Assembly (NCBI GenBank): GCA_002069125.1
Contig: MVZN01000021.1
Span: 1-44,189, forward strand
Direction of reading: 5' to 3'
Source of the DNA: Spirochaetes bacterium ADurb.BinA120
GTDB taxonomy: Bacteria > Spirochaetota > UBA4802 > UBA5368
DNA: 44,189 nt
In this document: positions 23,511-31,595 of the stretch, piece by piece
Numbering within the stretch: position 1 is the first letter of the stretch
Layout: each line of letters opens with the position of its first letter
Notes under the pieces: generated by a model
What the model was told of the DNA's origin: nothing
The model's input: only the letters and a program-made list of their open reading frames with translations
Databases searched by the model: none
Program-made: the position numbers and the translations under genes

Positions 23511-25375
23511 TGACGGAACCGTTCACAACGAACATGGAGGCCCTGGCGCGGCGTCACGGTCGGGTGCATGACGCGGTGCTCGAAGCCGGGGACGACCCGT
23601 GCATCCGCGTGATCGGCGCGCGCTCCGGAGGCCCGGTGCCCGAGGTCCTGCTGGAGGGCGGCGCCGTCTCCGTACACAGTAAATACGATCCGGTCAGGGA
23701 GGCCGCGCGGTTCATCGACGGCGTTGATCCGGCCGGCTTTAATCTATTCATAGTTTTCGGCTTCGGTTTCGGCTATCACATCAACGAGCTCCTCGCGCGC
23801 GTCGCGCGTGACGCCGTTGTGCTTGTGCTCGAGCGCAGCACCGCGATGGTCCGCTCCGCGCTGATCCACATGGATCTTGCGAAGGCGCTCGGGGACGAAC
23901 GCTTGCACCTACTCGTCGACCCCACGGAGGATGGCCTTGCCGACATTCTGCGCGGGAAGTCGACCTACAGGGTTTCCTTCCTTACCCACCGGGGCTCTTT
24001 CCAGATATCGCCCGCATATTATTCGAACCTTCACAGAATAGCGAAATCCTACCTTTCGGCGAAAGAGGTGAACATCGCCACGCTGGCCAAGTTCGAGCGG
24101 ACCTGGGGGGCCAATATCGCGCGGAACGCGGGTGTGTTCGTCGACAGCCCGGGTGCGGGGGCCTTTTACGGCAGGTTCGAAGGCGTTCCGGCAATCGTCG
24201 CCGCGGCGGGTCCGTCGCTTTCGGAAAGCATCGAATTCATCCGGAAGCACGCGGAGTGCGCCGTGATCGTGGCGGTCGACACATCGTACCGTATACTCAG
24301 ACGGCACGGGATCGAGCCTCACTTCTGCGTGTCGGTCGATCCCCAGCTTGTCAACGCGCGCTATTTCGAAGGCGACAGAGGCGGAAGGACCGTGCTGATC
24401 GCCGACCCGACGGTGCACCCGTCGGTCTTCCGGCTGTTCCGCGGACGGCGCGCTCTGGCGGGCATGGCCTTCCCCATGCTCAAATGGATCGAGGAGGCGG
24501 CCGGAGCGAAAGGTGAGCTTGCGTACGGAGGATCGGTTTCCACCAACGCCTACGATTTCGCCAGGAGGCTCGGCGCCTCGCCCGTCGTGCTCGTGGGTCA
24601 GGACCTGGCCTTTACGGGGGGACTCGCCCACGCGCGCGGCTCGTACCTGGACGAGCAGGTCTTCCTGCGGACGCGGCGCTTCTATACGCCGCTCATGTTC
24701 AACCGTTTCCAGCTTACGGCGCTGCCGGCCATCCGGGTCCGGGGGATACGGTCGGCGGCCGTGCACACAAACCAGAAGATGATGATTTTCCTCTCGTGGT
24801 TCGAGAAGCGCAACGATCCCGATCTCGTCAACGCCACCTTCGACGGCGCCTGCATCAAGGGGGTCCGGCACTCCCCGGCGGACGAGCTGTCCTTCGCCGG
24901 GGGGAATCTCGATATTTTCGGAAAGATCGACGAGGCGCTCGCGCTGGCCGCGGACGCGTTCGCGGACCCGGTTGAGGTTCGCCGCGCGATCAGGCGGCGT
25001 TGTGAGGCCATGATCGGGGAGCTCGACACGCTCGTACCGCTCCTGGAACGGGCCGTTCGTAATTCCGAGGAGCTGCGCTCGGTGGTATCGGGCGAAAAGC
25101 GCGACCGCTCCAAGATGGAATATCTGCTGAAAAAGCTGGCGGAGGCCGACAGGACCATCGAGTCGCTTGACGCGCTGAAGGACATGATAAGCTTCACGGC
25201 CCAGCGCGTCATACACACCATCACCGAGGGCTATGAGATCGGCGATGGTGAGGACGCGGCCGCGGACGACGAGCGCGTGGCGATGCGCTCGCGTTTCCTC
25301 TACATGGGATTTCTGGAGGGTAGCGCCTTTATCCGCAAGGTTATCGAGAAGATGTCGACGGCCCTCTCCGGCTAG
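23510..25375 (+). CDS. DUF115 (MptE-like / motility-accessory-factor-like) protein
   Basis: 621 residues. The central part (about 225-400) is the 6-hydroxymethylpterin pyrophosphokinase MptE-like domain: GVPAIVAAAGPSLSESIEFI, then VIVAVDTSYRILRRHGIEPH and FCVSVDPQ, later VLVGQDLAFTGG. An N-terminal domain has LFIVFGFGFGYHINELLAR, a nucleotide-fold-like loop, and the C-terminal 170 residues are helical. In other bacteria such proteins glycosylate flagellin (Maf) or modify surface glycans; archaeal MptE makes a pterin. I favour an envelope or flagellar sugar role because the gene is coupled to a peptidoglycan transpeptidase by a TGATG overlap at 23508-23512. A GTG three bases earlier is an equally good start. 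Confidence 0.85.
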   Translation: MTEPFTTNMEALARRHGRVHDAVLEAGDDPCIRVIGARSGGPVPEVLLEGGAVSVHSKYDPVREAARFIDGVDPAGFNLFIVFGFGFGYHINELLARVARDAVVLVLERSTAMVRSALIHMDLAKALGDERLHLLVDPTEDGLADILRGKSTYRVSFLTHRGSFQISPAYYSNLHRIAKSYLSAKEVNIATLAKFERTWGANIARNAGVFVDSPGAGAFYGRFEGVPAIVAAAGPSLSESIEFIRKHAECAVIVAVDTSYRILRRHGIEPHFCVSVDPQLVNARYFEGDRGGRTVLIADPTVHPSVFRLFRGRRALAGMAFPMLKWIEEAAGAKGELAYGGSVSTNAYDFARRLGASPVVLVGQDLAFTGGLAHARGSYLDEQVFLRTRRFYTPLMFNRFQLTALPAIRVRGIRSAAVHTNQKMMIFLSWFEKRNDPDLVNATFDGACIKGVRHSPADELSFAGGNLDIFGKIDEALALAADAFADPVEVRRAIRRRCEAMIGELDTLVPLLERAVRNSEELRSVVSGEKRDRSKMEYLLKKLAEADRTIESLDALKDMISFTAQRVIHTITEGYEIGDGEDAAADDERVAMRSRFLYMGFLEGSAFIRKVIEKMSTALSG

Positions 25376-25376
25376 A

Positions 25377-25391
25377 GCGGCCTCAGGCCGC
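25377..25391. terminator. Hairpin at the convergent junction of the DUF115 gene and lgt
   Basis: GCGGCC-TCA-GGCCGC is a perfect inverted repeat beginning one base after the DUF115 stop and containing the lgt stop codon (25383-25385). No T tract follows on either strand, the same design as at 7295-7313. Confidence 0.45.
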
Positions 25392-26135
25392 CACCGCGCG
25401 CCTCCCGCTGTAGTACCAGCCCGCTATCCCCGCGATTATAAACGCGATTCCTATGAACTGCGCCTGGGAAAGTCCCAGGAATCCCCTCGGGTTGAGCCTG
25501 ATGAATTCCACGAGGAAGCGGGGGAGTCCGTTCAGGATGAGATACAGGAAGAAGAGCTTTCCGTCCGCCAGCCCGTTTTTCCTGAGGCGCATGAGAAGAG
25601 CGAGCACGATGAAAGAGAAGAAGACCTCGAAAAGCGGAGTGGGATAGACCGTCGCCGTTGTTGGCACGATGCCGTTGGGATAGGCCGTTCCCCAGATCGA
25701 GGAGGTCTCTATGCCGTAGCAGCCGTCGCCGGCGACGTGGCATCCGAAGCGTCCGAAGCAGTAGCCCAGTGCCATGGAAGGCGAGGCCGCGTCGGCAACC
25801 TTGAAAAAGGGCTCGCCGCTGCGCCTGATGATCCACCATGCCAGAAGGAACGAGAGGATGAAACCGCCATACGCGGAAAGCCCCGCCCCGGAGAAAATCA
25901 TCCCCGCCGGGTCCGCGGCGAACTCGTCCATGTGCTCGAGGATGTGAAAAAGCTTGGAACCGACGATCCCGCCGGGGATCGCCGCGAGCAGGATGCGATA
26001 CGCGAGCTCCGGGTCCATGTCCCTGAGTTTAAGTTCGCGCTCGAAGAGAAGAAATGCCAGATAGAAACCGATGCCCAGCATGACGCCGTAGCCGCCGATC
26101 GAGATGAACTTGTACTGGAAGAGTATCGGGTACAT
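25383..26135 (-). CDS. lgt: Phosphatidylglycerol:prolipoprotein diacylglyceryl transferase
   Basis: 250 residues with about seven hydrophobic segments. It transfers diacylglycerol from phosphatidylglycerol to the lipobox cysteine of prolipoproteins. The start MYPILFQYKFISIGGYGVML and the GLSAYGGFILSFLLAW stretch (homologous to the substrate-facing H-x-G-G region) are typical. The signature reads YCFGRFGCHVAGDGCYG, the variant with GCxxxGDG rather than GNFINxE that I recall from Bacteroidetes-type Lgt proteins. Near the end, PRFLVEFIRLNPRGFLGLSQ matches the usual R-F-x-x-E-F-x-R motif. ATG at 26135 follows CGAGGCATCC; an in-frame extension to 26234 is unlikely. Confidence 0.93.
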   Translation of the reverse strand: MYPILFQYKFISIGGYGVMLGIGFYLAFLLFERELKLRDMDPELAYRILLAAIPGGIVGSKLFHILEHMDEFAADPAGMIFSGAGLSAYGGFILSFLLAWWIIRRSGEPFFKVADAASPSMALGYCFGRFGCHVAGDGCYGIETSSIWGTAYPNGIVPTTATVYPTPLFEVFFSFIVLALLMRLRKNGLADGKLFFLYLILNGLPRFLVEFIRLNPRGFLGLSQAQFIGIAFIIAGIAGWYYSGRRAVAA

Positions 26136-26430
26136 GGATGCCTCGTGCCTGTCAGGAAGTTTTACCGCCGCGTGTTCGCGCGCCGTCACAACTATCGGTG
26201 CGCTCGCCGTGCGCGTTGTTACAGTTTTTACCACCGGTCCGGCGTGTCACCGATTTCGCCGCCATGATGCGCGGCTTGTCAAGAGTAATATGGTTTTCAG
26301 CGTCGCGTGCGCCTTATAGTGGAGTGTATCGTGCGGCCTGGTACCGGGAGGGAGTGCTTTACCATCGCGCGGCTATCCCCGGTCGTGCCGTGTGCCCGGC
26401 GGCATCACATGCGTATATTTAGAAAAATAC

Positions 26431-26459
26431 TTGACGGGATGTGTCGTCTGCGCTACATT
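26431..26459 (+). promoter_or_regulatory. Promoter of the TetR-efflux operon
   Basis: TTGACG (26431-26436) and TACATT (26454-26459) have the optimal 17-bp spacing. The predicted transcript start, near 26466, lies inside the first operator-like site, so a bound repressor would block initiation. Confidence 0.6.
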
Positions 26460-26461
26460 GT

Positions 26462-26497
26462 TAACTAAATGGTTAGTTTATCTAACTGTTTGGTTGC
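26462..26497 (+). promoter_or_regulatory. Two tandem operator-like sites for the adjacent TetR regulator
   Basis: TAACTAAATGGTTAG (26462-26476) contains the perfect inverted repeat AACTAA-ATGG-TTAGTT if extended to 26478. TAACTGTTTGGTTGC (26483-26497) repeats it imperfectly. The two start 21 bp apart, two helical turns, so dimers could bind side by side on one DNA face. The position over the transcript start and ahead of a TetR gene suggests autorepression. Confidence 0.6.
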
Positions 26498-26665
26498 CTA
26501 TGAGGATGTCTGAACGTGGCCGGGTATGTATCGAACCGTGCCGGTAATGCGGGGGCGCGTGCTTTCCGTGCGAGGGGGGGGGAATCCCTGGTGGCATCGC
26601 CGTACGAGGGGGAATAGTTCGAAATGTCCGCTGATGGACGTTCACACGGATACAAGAGGAGAGAG

Positions 26666-27301
26666 ATGGGAAAATCGATAAAACAGTCGAGCGAGGACAA
26701 GGTACTTGAGGCGGCGCGTAAAGAGTTCGCGGAACACGGGTTCGACGGCGCGCGCGTCGACCGCATCGCGAAATCCGCGAAGGTGAACAAGGCGATGATC
26801 TATTATCACTTTAAAAGCAAGGAGTCGCTCTACGAACGCATCCTCTCGGATCTTGCCGGGATGATATACGAGCGTGTGGCGGGGGCCATAGCGGCCGAAA
26901 GCGGCCCGCGCGAGCAGTTGTACACCGTCATTCACCGCTATATCGAGACGATCACGATGGTGGACCGTAACATACTGCGCACGATGCTCCGCGAGATCGC
27001 CAGCGGCGGGAAGTTCTTCAAGAAGGTCGCCGTCCCGAAGCTGATCCTTCCGATCATCGCGAAGATCGAGCCGATACTCCGCGCCGCGCAGGAGCGCGGA
27101 GAGCTCAGGCGCGAACTCGATCCGCTGTACACATTTCTACAGATCATCGGTGGGATCATTTTCTTCAACATCATCCAGATTCCCATGCAGGGGACGGTTC
27201 TGGAGGAACGCGCGTTCCGGGGCGATTACACGGAACGGTTCGAGGAAAACCTCATGGGCATCCTGAAAAACGGAATCGAGTCCGGGGAGAAGACGCGATG
27301 A
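26666..27301 (+). CDS. TetR-family transcriptional regulator (CecR/YbiH-like)
   Basis: 211 residues. The helix-turn-helix is textbook TetR: KVLEAARKEFAEHGFDGARV, DRIAKSAKVNKAMIYYHFKS, KESLYERIL (about 12-60). The C-terminal 150 residues are all-helical and would bind an inducer, probably a substrate of the pump it precedes. ATG at 26666 has AGAGGAGAG directly upstream; an ATG at 26624 lacks one. The stop overlaps the next start by four bases (ATGA), making it the first gene of the seven-gene efflux operon. By position and partner genes it parallels E. coli YbiH (CecR), which controls ybhGFSR; homology to it specifically is inference. It likely binds the sites at 26462-26497. Confidence 0.92.
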   Translation: MGKSIKQSSEDKVLEAARKEFAEHGFDGARVDRIAKSAKVNKAMIYYHFKSKESLYERILSDLAGMIYERVAGAIAAESGPREQLYTVIHRYIETITMVDRNILRTMLREIASGGKFFKKVAVPKLILPIIAKIEPILRAAQERGELRRELDPLYTFLQIIGGIIFFNIIQIPMQGTVLEERAFRGDYTERFEENLMGILKNGIESGEKTR

Positions 27302-28716
27302 AAAAATCGAGAATTGGAATTCGGGCCGCTGTCACACTGGCCATTTCCGTACTCGCGCTGAATGCGCCGGCGCGTGCTTTCGCGGAGGACGGCGCGTTTC
27401 GGAAGATAAGCGTGGAAGATGCCGTTCGTACCGCGCTGGCGAACAACCGGGAGTACCGGATCGCCCTCTCAAGGCTCGCTCAGGCAAAGGAGCGCGTGAA
27501 CGGCGAATGGGGAAAACTCTTCCCGGTTCTGGAATCGGAGGCTTCAGCGAGCAGACAGCACGCCGAAAGCGGGATGATGAGCCTCTCCGACGGGCAGTAC
27601 GACATTCGCCTGGCCCAGGTTCGTCTCGGCCTTAATCCCGGGGTTTTTTACAACTCCCTCGCCGCCTCGCGGGCGGCCTACGCGGCGGCCAGAGAGGAAG
27701 TTCGTCGCGTGAAGGGGGGAATCGAGTCCGCGGTCATCAGGAGTTATTTCGGCGCGCTCGTGGCGGGCGAGATGATCAGGCTTCGAAATGAGTCGCTGGA
27801 GCTCCTGAAGGCGAACCTCAGGGACGTCGAGAACCTCTTCCGCACGGGAAGCGTCCCGCGCTTCGAGCTGTTGCAGGCGCAGGTCCAGATGAAGAGCCAG
27901 GAGCCGCTTCTCCTTGAGGCCGAAAACAATCGGGCCGTCATGCTCGACACCTTCAACTTCCATCTGGGCGGCGGGGCGGTACGTTACGCGCCGGACGACT
28001 CGGTGCTTGAAATTGAGTCCTTTCGCATGCCCTCCGGCGATCATGGAGCAAGGAAGGAGGTCCTGGTGGCCGCGGCGCTGCGCAATCGCCCCGAGATACT
28101 CCAGATCGAGCTGGCGGCGAAAGCCGAGTCGCACGCGCGTAAGGCGTACAGCGCGCTGTACCTGTGGCCCACCTTTACGGTGAGCGGTTCCTACGGGCGC
28201 ACCATGTACCTGCCCAACGAGGTGGACCTGGGCCTGCCGCCGGGGCCGATGACGCCGGACCTTTCGAGGATTTCGGGGGGCGATTCATGGCAGACGACCT
28301 GGCAGGTGCGCGCGGCGGCGACCTACAGATGGGGCGCGCTTCTTCCGGCGGATTCCACGCGCGCGGCCGAACGCGAGGCGATGGAGCGGGAAAAGGAGGC
28401 CGTGGTAAGGCTCGATCAGCTTAAAAGAAGCATAGAAATTTCGGTCAACGCCGAGTACTCGCGCCTGGTGACGGCCTGTCTTACAATCAGGTCGCAGAAG
28501 GACAACGTCGCCACCGCGGAGGAGGGGCTCAGGATAGCGCGCGAGAGCTACCGCGCGGGTGTCATCAAGAACTCGGAGCTTCTCTCGGCGGAGCTCGCGC
28601 GCACGAACGCGCGCACGGGATACATCAACGCGATCAACGCTTATTACGGTTCCCTCGCGGAGCTCAAGAGGGAACTCGGTGTGGAAGATACGGGAATCAT
28701 ACTGGAGGACAGGTGA
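27298..28716 (+). CDS. TolC-family outer-membrane efflux factor
   Basis: 472 residues. A signal peptide (basic MKKSRIGIR, then AAVTLAISVLALNAPARAFA) sends it to the periplasm. The mature chain starts with ISVEDAVRTALANNREYRIA, the classic first OEP helix, and has two halves of long amphipathic helices around beta-hairpin segments (YDIRLAQVRLGLNPGVFYNS; TWQVRAAATYRWGAL), as in TolC. The repeat near 430-465 (ARESYRAGVIKNSELLSAEL) is another family hallmark. As a trimer it would form the outer-membrane duct for the ABC pump encoded downstream. It is coupled to the TetR gene upstream and separated by one base from the adaptor gene. Confidence 0.92.
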   Translation: MKKSRIGIRAAVTLAISVLALNAPARAFAEDGAFRKISVEDAVRTALANNREYRIALSRLAQAKERVNGEWGKLFPVLESEASASRQHAESGMMSLSDGQYDIRLAQVRLGLNPGVFYNSLAASRAAYAAAREEVRRVKGGIESAVIRSYFGALVAGEMIRLRNESLELLKANLRDVENLFRTGSVPRFELLQAQVQMKSQEPLLLEAENNRAVMLDTFNFHLGGGAVRYAPDDSVLEIESFRMPSGDHGARKEVLVAAALRNRPEILQIELAAKAESHARKAYSALYLWPTFTVSGSYGRTMYLPNEVDLGLPPGPMTPDLSRISGGDSWQTTWQVRAAATYRWGALLPADSTRAAEREAMEREKEAVVRLDQLKRSIEISVNAEYSRLVTACLTIRSQKDNVATAEEGLRIARESYRAGVIKNSELLSAELARTNARTGYINAINAYYGSLAELKRELGVEDTGIILEDR

Positions 28717-28717
28717 A

Positions 28718-29524
28718 ATGAACAGGAAGAAGGCACTCCCGCTCGCGATCGTTGTCGCGCTGCTCATCGCGGCGACGCTCTATTTCGAGATATTCCGTCA
28801 TATCGGGGAGAACGGGTCCCGCATCGAGGGGGCGGGTACCATCGAAGTCACCGAGATTGAATTGAGCCCAAAAATCGCCGGCCGCGTGGCGAGCCTCTCC
28901 AGGGCCGAGGGCGAGGCCGTCGCGCGCGGAGAGCTCCTGGTGCGCCTTGAATACGACGAGCTGTCCGCCCAGCGGAACTCCGCGCTCGCAAACCTCACAA
29001 ACACCGAACGGAACCTGGCCAGAATCAAGGCGCTCTACGCCTCGGGCTCCGTTTCGCGGCGCGATCTCGACAACGCCGAGACCGCATACCGCGTGGCGCG
29101 CGCCGCGCACGACCAGGTATCGGCGTCCATCACCAACGCCGTATTGCATTCGCCGATCGCCGGAGTGGTGCTCGATACCAACCTGGAGGTCGGAGAGACC
29201 GCGTTTCCCGGTACGCCGGTTGTGACCGTCGCTGACATCACCCGCCCCTGGATGTACGTTTACGTGAACCAGGTGAAGCTCGGGCTGGTAAAGCTCGGGC
29301 AGAGGGCCGAGGTGTATGTGGACTCGTTTCCCGGAAGGGCGTTCGCCGGGAAGGTGGTGGCGATATCGAACAAAGCGGAATTCACCCCGAAGACCATCCA
29401 GACGAAGGAGGAGCGCGTGAAGCTCGTCTTCGCGGTGAAGATCGCGATCGACAATCCCGATCAGGCGCTCAAGCCCGGAATGCCCGCCGATGCGGTTATC
29501 ATTACCGACGGTGAAGGAAAATGA
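28718..29524 (+). CDS. HlyD/YbhG-like periplasmic membrane-fusion protein
   Basis: 268 residues. An N-terminal hydrophobic anchor (about 7-25, LPLAIVVALLIAATLYF) is followed by the beta/lipoyl domain IEVTEIELSPKIAGRVASLS with EGEAVARGELLVRL, a short helical hairpin (about 85-150), the returning lipoyl half VLHSPIAGVVLDTNLEVGET and a beta-barrel (VNQVKLGLVKLGQRAEVYVD). The GMPA segment near the end (LKPGMPADAVI) is conserved in adaptors. It would link the inner-membrane ABC complex to the TolC-like duct. ATG at 28718 follows GGAGGACAGGTGAA. The stop overlaps the first ATPase start by ATGA. Its size and position match E. coli YbhG better than the longer HlyD or MacA. Confidence 0.92.
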   Translation: MNRKKALPLAIVVALLIAATLYFEIFRHIGENGSRIEGAGTIEVTEIELSPKIAGRVASLSRAEGEAVARGELLVRLEYDELSAQRNSALANLTNTERNLARIKALYASGSVSRRDLDNAETAYRVARAAHDQVSASITNAVLHSPIAGVVLDTNLEVGETAFPGTPVVTVADITRPWMYVYVNQVKLGLVKLGQRAEVYVDSFPGRAFAGKVVAISNKAEFTPKTIQTKEERVKLVFAVKIAIDNPDQALKPGMPADAVIITDGEGK

Positions 29525-30441
29525 TACGCGCGCGCGGCATATCGAAGCGCTTCGGGGATACGACGGCGGTCGATGACCTCTCCTTTGGAGTGGAGCGGGG
29601 CGAGATCTTCGGCATCGTCGGTCCCGACGGGGCCGGCAAGAGCACTTTGCTTCGGATGATCGCGGGCATCCTCCCTCCCGACTCCGGAAGCATCGAGGTG
29701 GACGGTGTCGACGTGGCCTCGGACCCGTTCGCTATCAAAGAGAACCTGGCGTATATGCCGCAGCGTTTCGGGTTGTACGAGGACCTCACGGTCGAGGAGA
29801 ACATTCATTTCTTCGGAAGGGTGTTCGGGGTTTCTCGCGCCGAGATCAGGAAGCGCGAAAAGGGGCTGTACGAGTTCAGCAGGCTCGCTCCCTTCAGGGA
29901 ACGGCTTGCCGGGAAGCTCTCGGGCGGCATGAAACAGAAGCTGGGCCTGGCCTGCTGTCTGGTGCACCGCCCGGGGCTTATACTCCTCGACGAGCCGACA
30001 AACGGAGTGGACCCGGTCTCGCGGCGGGAATTCTGGAAGATCCTCTACGGACTGCTGTCCGAGGGCGTTACGATCGTCGTGAGCACCGCCTACCTGGACG
30101 AGGCCGAGCGATGCAACCGGGTGGCCCTCATGTACGAGGGGCGTTTCGTTCTGACCGGGACTCCCGGGGAAATAAAGGCATCGATGGGCGGATCGCTGGT
30201 GGAAATCCGGCCATCGGACGTGTGGAAGGCCGAGGCCGCGCTTGCGGAAAGCGGAGAGTTCGGCACCGTCATCCGCGAGGGTACCGCTCTCCGGTTCTTC
30301 GTTCCCGACGCACGGCGCGCCGACGCGCGCATCCGGGCGGTCCTCTCGCGCAAAGGCATCCGCGCGGGCACGGCGATGGTAAAGACCCCGTCTCTTGAAA
30401 ACTGTTTCATGGAAATCATATCGGGAGGTGGGGGTCGATGA
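29521..30441 (+). CDS. ABC transporter ATPase, degenerate half (YbhF N-terminal type)
   Basis: 306 residues. Walker A is GPDGAGKST (34-42), the Q-loop lies in YMPQRFGLYEDLTVEENIHF, the signature is LSGGMKQK (133-140) and Walker B is LILLDEPTNGVDP (153-165). The position of the catalytic switch histidine reads Ala190 (VVSTAYLDEAERC), as I recall in the first nucleotide-binding domain of E. coli YbhF. It therefore probably makes a degenerate ATP site and works as a heterodimer with the second ATPase at 32760-33689. A C-terminal regulatory-like tail of about 80 residues follows the domain. Start and stop both overlap neighbours by ATGA. Confidence 0.93.
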   Translation: MIRARGISKRFGDTTAVDDLSFGVERGEIFGIVGPDGAGKSTLLRMIAGILPPDSGSIEVDGVDVASDPFAIKENLAYMPQRFGLYEDLTVEENIHFFGRVFGVSRAEIRKREKGLYEFSRLAPFRERLAGKLSGGMKQKLGLACCLVHRPGLILLDEPTNGVDPVSRREFWKILYGLLSEGVTIVVSTAYLDEAERCNRVALMYEGRFVLTGTPGEIKASMGGSLVEIRPSDVWKAEAALAESGEFGTVIREGTALRFFVPDARRADARIRAVLSRKGIRAGTAMVKTPSLENCFMEIISGGGGR

Positions 30442-31595
30442 AATCCGGAAGATCGCTCGGCCGTATCCTCGCCGTGGCCGGCAAGGAATGGCTGCAGATC
30501 CGGCGCGACGCGCGGAGCCTCGCGCTGTCGCTCGTGGCGCCCGCGCTGCTCATCATGCTCTTCGGCTACGCGCTGACGGTGGACGTGAAGAACGTGTCCA
30601 TGGCCGTGTACGATATGGACCGGAGCACGCTTTCCCGCCGCCTCGTGGAGGAATTCTCCCACACGGAATACCTCACGGTCCGCGGCCATGTCTCGGGATA
30701 TGACGAGATCGACGGACTCATGGATCGTGAACACATCGCGATGGCGCTCGTCATCCCGGCGGGATTCGAGCGCCGCTACAAATCCGGAAAAAGCGTCGAG
30801 GTACAGCTCGTCACCGACGGTTCGGACGCGACGACGGCCACCGTGGCGATCGGTTACGCGAGCGCCATCGTAACTAATTTCAACCTTGACCTTAAAATCC
30901 GGGAGCTCGCGCGCTCCGGTATCCGCGGCCCGAGGATGCCCGTGGACGTGCGCAGCCGGATATGGTATAACCCGGAGCTCGAGAGCAAGAACTTCATCAT
31001 CCCCGGACTGATCGTCCTCATTCTGGCCATCATATCCGCGCTTATCGCCTCACTTACCATATCGCGCGAATGGGAGCGCGGCACCATGGAGACGCTCATC
31101 ACCACGCCGGTCCGCGGGCACGAGCTCGTGCTGGGGAAACTCATACCCTATCTGTTCATCGGGCTCTTCGACGTGGCGGCGACCATCACCCTGGGGTATT
31201 TTGTCTTCGATGTCCCATTGAAAGGAAGCTTCGTGGAGCTCGTGCTTGTGGCGCTCCTGTTCCTCGCCGGCACCTCCTCTCTCGGCGTTCTCCTCTCGGC
31301 CGCGACACGCGTGCAGGTGCTCTCGGTGCAGGCCGCCATGGTGGTTACCTACCTGCCGTCGTTTATACTCTCGGGCTTCATCTTCCCGATCAAGAGCATG
31401 CCGATCGTCGTGCAGGCAATTACCTACCTCGTCCCGGCTAAGTACCTGATCGTGCTCATAAAGGGAATCGCGCTCAAGGGTGTGAGCGTCGGCCTTTTAT
31501 GGATGCAGATCGTGTTTCTCGCCATCTTCGCGCTCCTCGTGCTCGCCGGGAGCGTGCGCAAACTCTCGATGCGGCTTCCGGAGGCGCGGTCATGA
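30438..31595 (+). CDS. ABC-2 type permease (YbhS/YbhR-like), first of pair
   Basis: 385 residues. One membrane segment near the N-terminus (LALSLVAPALLIMLFGYAL), a periplasmic domain of about 135 residues (VSMAVYDMDRSTLSRRLVEE onward), then five membrane segments from NFIIPGLIVLILAIISALIA to the end. The motif SREWERGTMETLITTPVRGHE between the first two of these (at 208-228) is the ABC-2 coupling region; PSFILSGFIFPIKSMP is also characteristic. It forms the transmembrane path with the next gene product, which has exactly the same length. ATGA overlaps at both ends indicate tight translational coupling. Transported substrate unknown; YbhFSR in E. coli exports cations and some drugs. Confidence 0.92.
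   Translation: MKSGRSLGRILAVAGKEWLQIRRDARSLALSLVAPALLIMLFGYALTVDVKNVSMAVYDMDRSTLSRRLVEEFSHTEYLTVRGHVSGYDEIDGLMDREHIAMALVIPAGFERRYKSGKSVEVQLVTDGSDATTATVAIGYASAIVTNFNLDLKIRELARSGIRGPRMPVDVRSRIWYNPELESKNFIIPGLIVLILAIISALIASLTISREWERGTMETLITTPVRGHELVLGKLIPYLFIGLFDVAATITLGYFVFDVPLKGSFVELVLVALLFLAGTSSLGVLLSAATRVQVLSVQAAMVVTYLPSFILSGFIFPIKSMPIVVQAITYLVPAKYLIVLIKGIALKGVSVGLLWMQIVFLAIFALLVLAGSVRKLSMRLPEARS

Larger units (their letters stand above)
26136..26665. other. Gene-free stretch between lgt and the efflux operon
   Basis: This 530-bp gap separates two divergent genes. Its right part contains the efflux-operon promoter and tandem operators (26431-26497) and then a leader of about 170 nt before the TetR start; no further structure stood out there. 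The left part (26136-26430) has a TTGACA facing lgt at 26277-26282 without a fitting -10. I see no tRNA and no convincing small gene. Confidence 0.6.

Noticed and set aside
23909-25216. A 435-codon minus-strand frame opposite the DUF115 gene
   Set aside because: Arg/His/Asp-rich shadow translation with no motif; the plus strand encodes a recognisable domain.
26277-26282. TTGACA facing lgt as its promoter
   Set aside because: No acceptable -10 element is found 15-19 bp downstream of it.
26136-26430. A tRNA or small RNA gene in the gap upstream of the efflux operon
   Set aside because: No cloverleaf arms, CCA-like end or T-loop sequence could be found on either strand.
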